Part shown: positions 5,096-6,124 of the stretch, piece after piece
Position numbering within the stretch: position 1 is the first letter of the stretch
How the letters are laid out: each line of letters begins with the position of its first letter
NCBI GenBank assembly: GCA_026014515.1
Contig: JAOZIG010000285.1
Span: 1-6,124 of the forward strand
Direction of reading: 5' to 3'
DNA length: 6,124 bases
Origin: Candidatus Bathyarchaeota archaeon
Lineage (GTDB): Archaea > Thermoproteota > Bathyarchaeia > TCS64
Program-made: the position numbers and the translations under genes
The notes under the pieces: model-generated
Seen by the model: only the letters and a program-made list of their open reading frames with translations
The model's database searches: none
What the model was told of the DNA's origin: nothing

Positions 5096-6124
5096 TTGAT
5101 AATCTGCCCCCTGTGCTTGAGGTATGTGGCGTAATCCACATACTCTTTACGCTCGATAAACGTCTCCATCTTCGGGCCCTCACGCTTCTCCTTGATGGCG
5201 TCCTGAACAGTGAAGATGAAGGCGTCGCTACCGCTACCAGAGCCATAGCTAACAGCGAATATCTTGTCATCAGGCTCAGCCACGTCCAAGGTTGCTGCTA
5301 GTCCTACTGGTGTACTTCCCGCGTAGGTGTTCCCGATGCGTGGTGAGACCAACCCGGGTTCAATCTGATCCATGCTGAATCCCATCATCTTAGCGACATT
5401 AATCGGGAACTTGGCGTTTGGCTGGTGGAATACCGCCCATTTGAAGTCTTCAGGCTTGTAGCCTGTTTCTTCTAGTAGTGCTTTGCCTGCGCCTGTGATG
5501 TGTTTGAAGTATGCTGGTGTGCCTGTGAATCTGTTTCCGTGGCGTGGATACATCTCTTTGGAGCGTCTCCAAAAGTCTGGGGTATCAGTGACAAAGCTAT
5601 ATGATGCCTCAAGATATGCGATGGTCTCAGCGCTTCGTTCACCAAAGATGTATGCTGCTCCTCCACAAGCCGCTGTGTACTCCAATGCGTCTTGGGGTCT
5701 TCCCTGTGCTGTATCTGCTCCAATCGCCATGGCGTACTTGTGCATACCACTGCCAACCAAGCCAATGCATGTCTGCATCGCCTCTGTACCAGCCTTGCAC
5801 GCGAACTCGTAGTCAGCCGTTGAGACGCTTGGGGTAGCGCCTATTACCTCGGCTACTATGGTTCCGCTTGGCTTGACGGCGTATGGCTTGCTCTCTGTGC
5901 CCACGTATACCGCGCCTATCTCGCTTGGATCGATCTTTGCTCGTTTTACCGCTTGTTTCGCCGCCTCAACACTAATAGTGATAGTGTCCTCGTCTAAGGC
6001 GACAACGCTTTTCTCCTCAACAGGTGCCCCGAATCCTCCCCAGACCCGGTTTATCTCTGAGGCTTTTAGCCGGTACATAGGCACGTATGCGCCGTAGCCT
6101 ATGATCCCGACTTGTCTTCCAGTT
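5092..6124 (-). CDS. Hydroxymethylglutaryl-CoA synthase, archaeal type (5' end outside window)
   Basis: This enzyme condenses acetyl-CoA with acetoacetyl-CoA to HMG-CoA, the precursor of mevalonate and of archaeal isoprenoid lipids. The frame runs off the right edge. A GTG at 6084 could start it, but the in-frame residues before it (V-G-I-I-G-Y-G-A-Y) are the conserved first strand of archaeal HMG-CoA synthases, so only a few codons are missing. Counting from that GTG, the general base lies in G-T-E64-S-K-P-Y-A-V-K-P, the acyl-binding cysteine in E-F-A-C96-K-A-G-T, and the catalytic histidine in F-H220-Q-P-N. G-N-T-Y-A-G-S-T-P-V-G-L-A and S-Y-G-S-G-S-G-S-D-A-F complete the family pattern. All catalytic residues are present. 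It is the first visible gene of the operon; its stop overlaps the thiolase ATG as ATGA. The promoter lies outside the window. Confidence 0.96.
   Translation of the reverse strand, partial: TGRQVGIIGYGAYVPMYRLKASEINRVWGGFGAPVEEKSVVALDEDTITISVEAAKQAVKRAKIDPSEIGAVYVGTESKPYAVKPSGTIVAEVIGATPSVSTADYEFACKAGTEAMQTCIGLVGSGMHKYAMAIGADTAQGRPQDALEYTAACGGAAYIFGERSAETIAYLEASYSFVTDTPDFWRRSKEMYPRHGNRFTGTPAYFKHITGAGKALLEETGYKPEDFKWAVFHQPNAKFPINVAKMMGFSMDQIEPGLVSPRIGNTYAGSTPVGLAATLDVAEPDDKIFAVSYGSGSGSDAFIFTVQDAIKEKREGPKMETFIERKEYVDYATYLKHRGQIIK

Noticed and set aside
5472..5837. Open frames on both strands inside the HMG-CoA synthase gene
   Set aside because: They sit in other frames of a gene with complete family motifs and show no protein-like pattern of their own.
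6082..6084. GTG as the true start of HMG-CoA synthase
   Set aside because: The frame continues upstream through V-G-I-I-G-Y-G-A-Y, the conserved first strand of the family, so the start lies beyond the window.
1..6124. tRNA genes, CRISPR repeats, insertion sequences or attachment sites
   Set aside because: No cloverleaf, spaced direct repeat, transposase or terminal inverted repeat was seen, and nearly all of the window is covered by coding regions.

Overview
The window looks archaeal. The main evidence is a mevalonate-pathway cluster of the archaeal kind (HMG-CoA synthase, SCP2-type thiolase and DUF35 protein encoded together), a 511-residue alpha2-type glycyl-tRNA synthetase with archaeal zinc cysteines, TATA-like boxes with T-run terminators, and anti-Shine-Dalgarno matches only inside operons. 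Base composition is moderate and uniform by eye. I cannot place the lineage more precisely. Nothing in the window looks mobile.

Layout: positions 2-259 (+) hold the C-terminal end of a helical, PhoU-like protein. It converges on a compact minus-strand operon (1880 to 273) that encodes an NfeD-type OB-fold protein with an unusual N-terminal domain, an SPFH/stomatin-family membrane protein, and a small single-pass membrane protein. The stop and start codons in this operon overlap by 8 and 4 bases. A 101-bp intergenic region (1881-1981) carries the terminator of the upstream gene, a TATA-like box, a perfect 12-bp palindrome and a 10-bp-phased TAT(C/T) series. Next upstream is glycyl-tRNA synthetase (3517 to 1982), which appears to have its own promoter and a nearly leaderless start.

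The right half (6124 to 3567, minus) is a tightly coupled mevalonate operon: HMG-CoA synthase (its 5' end lies beyond the window), then thiolase, then DUF35 zinc-ribbon/OB-fold protein, with two ATGA overlaps. In characterised archaea these three proteins form one complex that makes acetoacetyl-CoA and passes it to HMG-CoA synthase. Here the synthase keeps its catalytic Glu, Cys and His. The thiolase, although intact in length and fold motifs, has lost its usual catalytic residues at three separate places: nucleophile Cys to Ser, HDCF to QDDF, and GHP to GNP. This is the most surprising observation in the window and suggests a thiolase-like pseudoenzyme or an altered reaction inside an otherwise normal HMG-CoA-forming complex.

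The second point of interest is the NfeD-like/SPFH/small-membrane-protein operon. Its NfeD component is soluble and carries a predicted beta-alpha-beta-beta-alpha-beta domain in place of the usual membrane or protease part, and its third gene is one I do not recognise. No tRNA, rRNA, CRISPR array or insertion sequence was seen, and no gene-free stretch exceeds about 100 bp.
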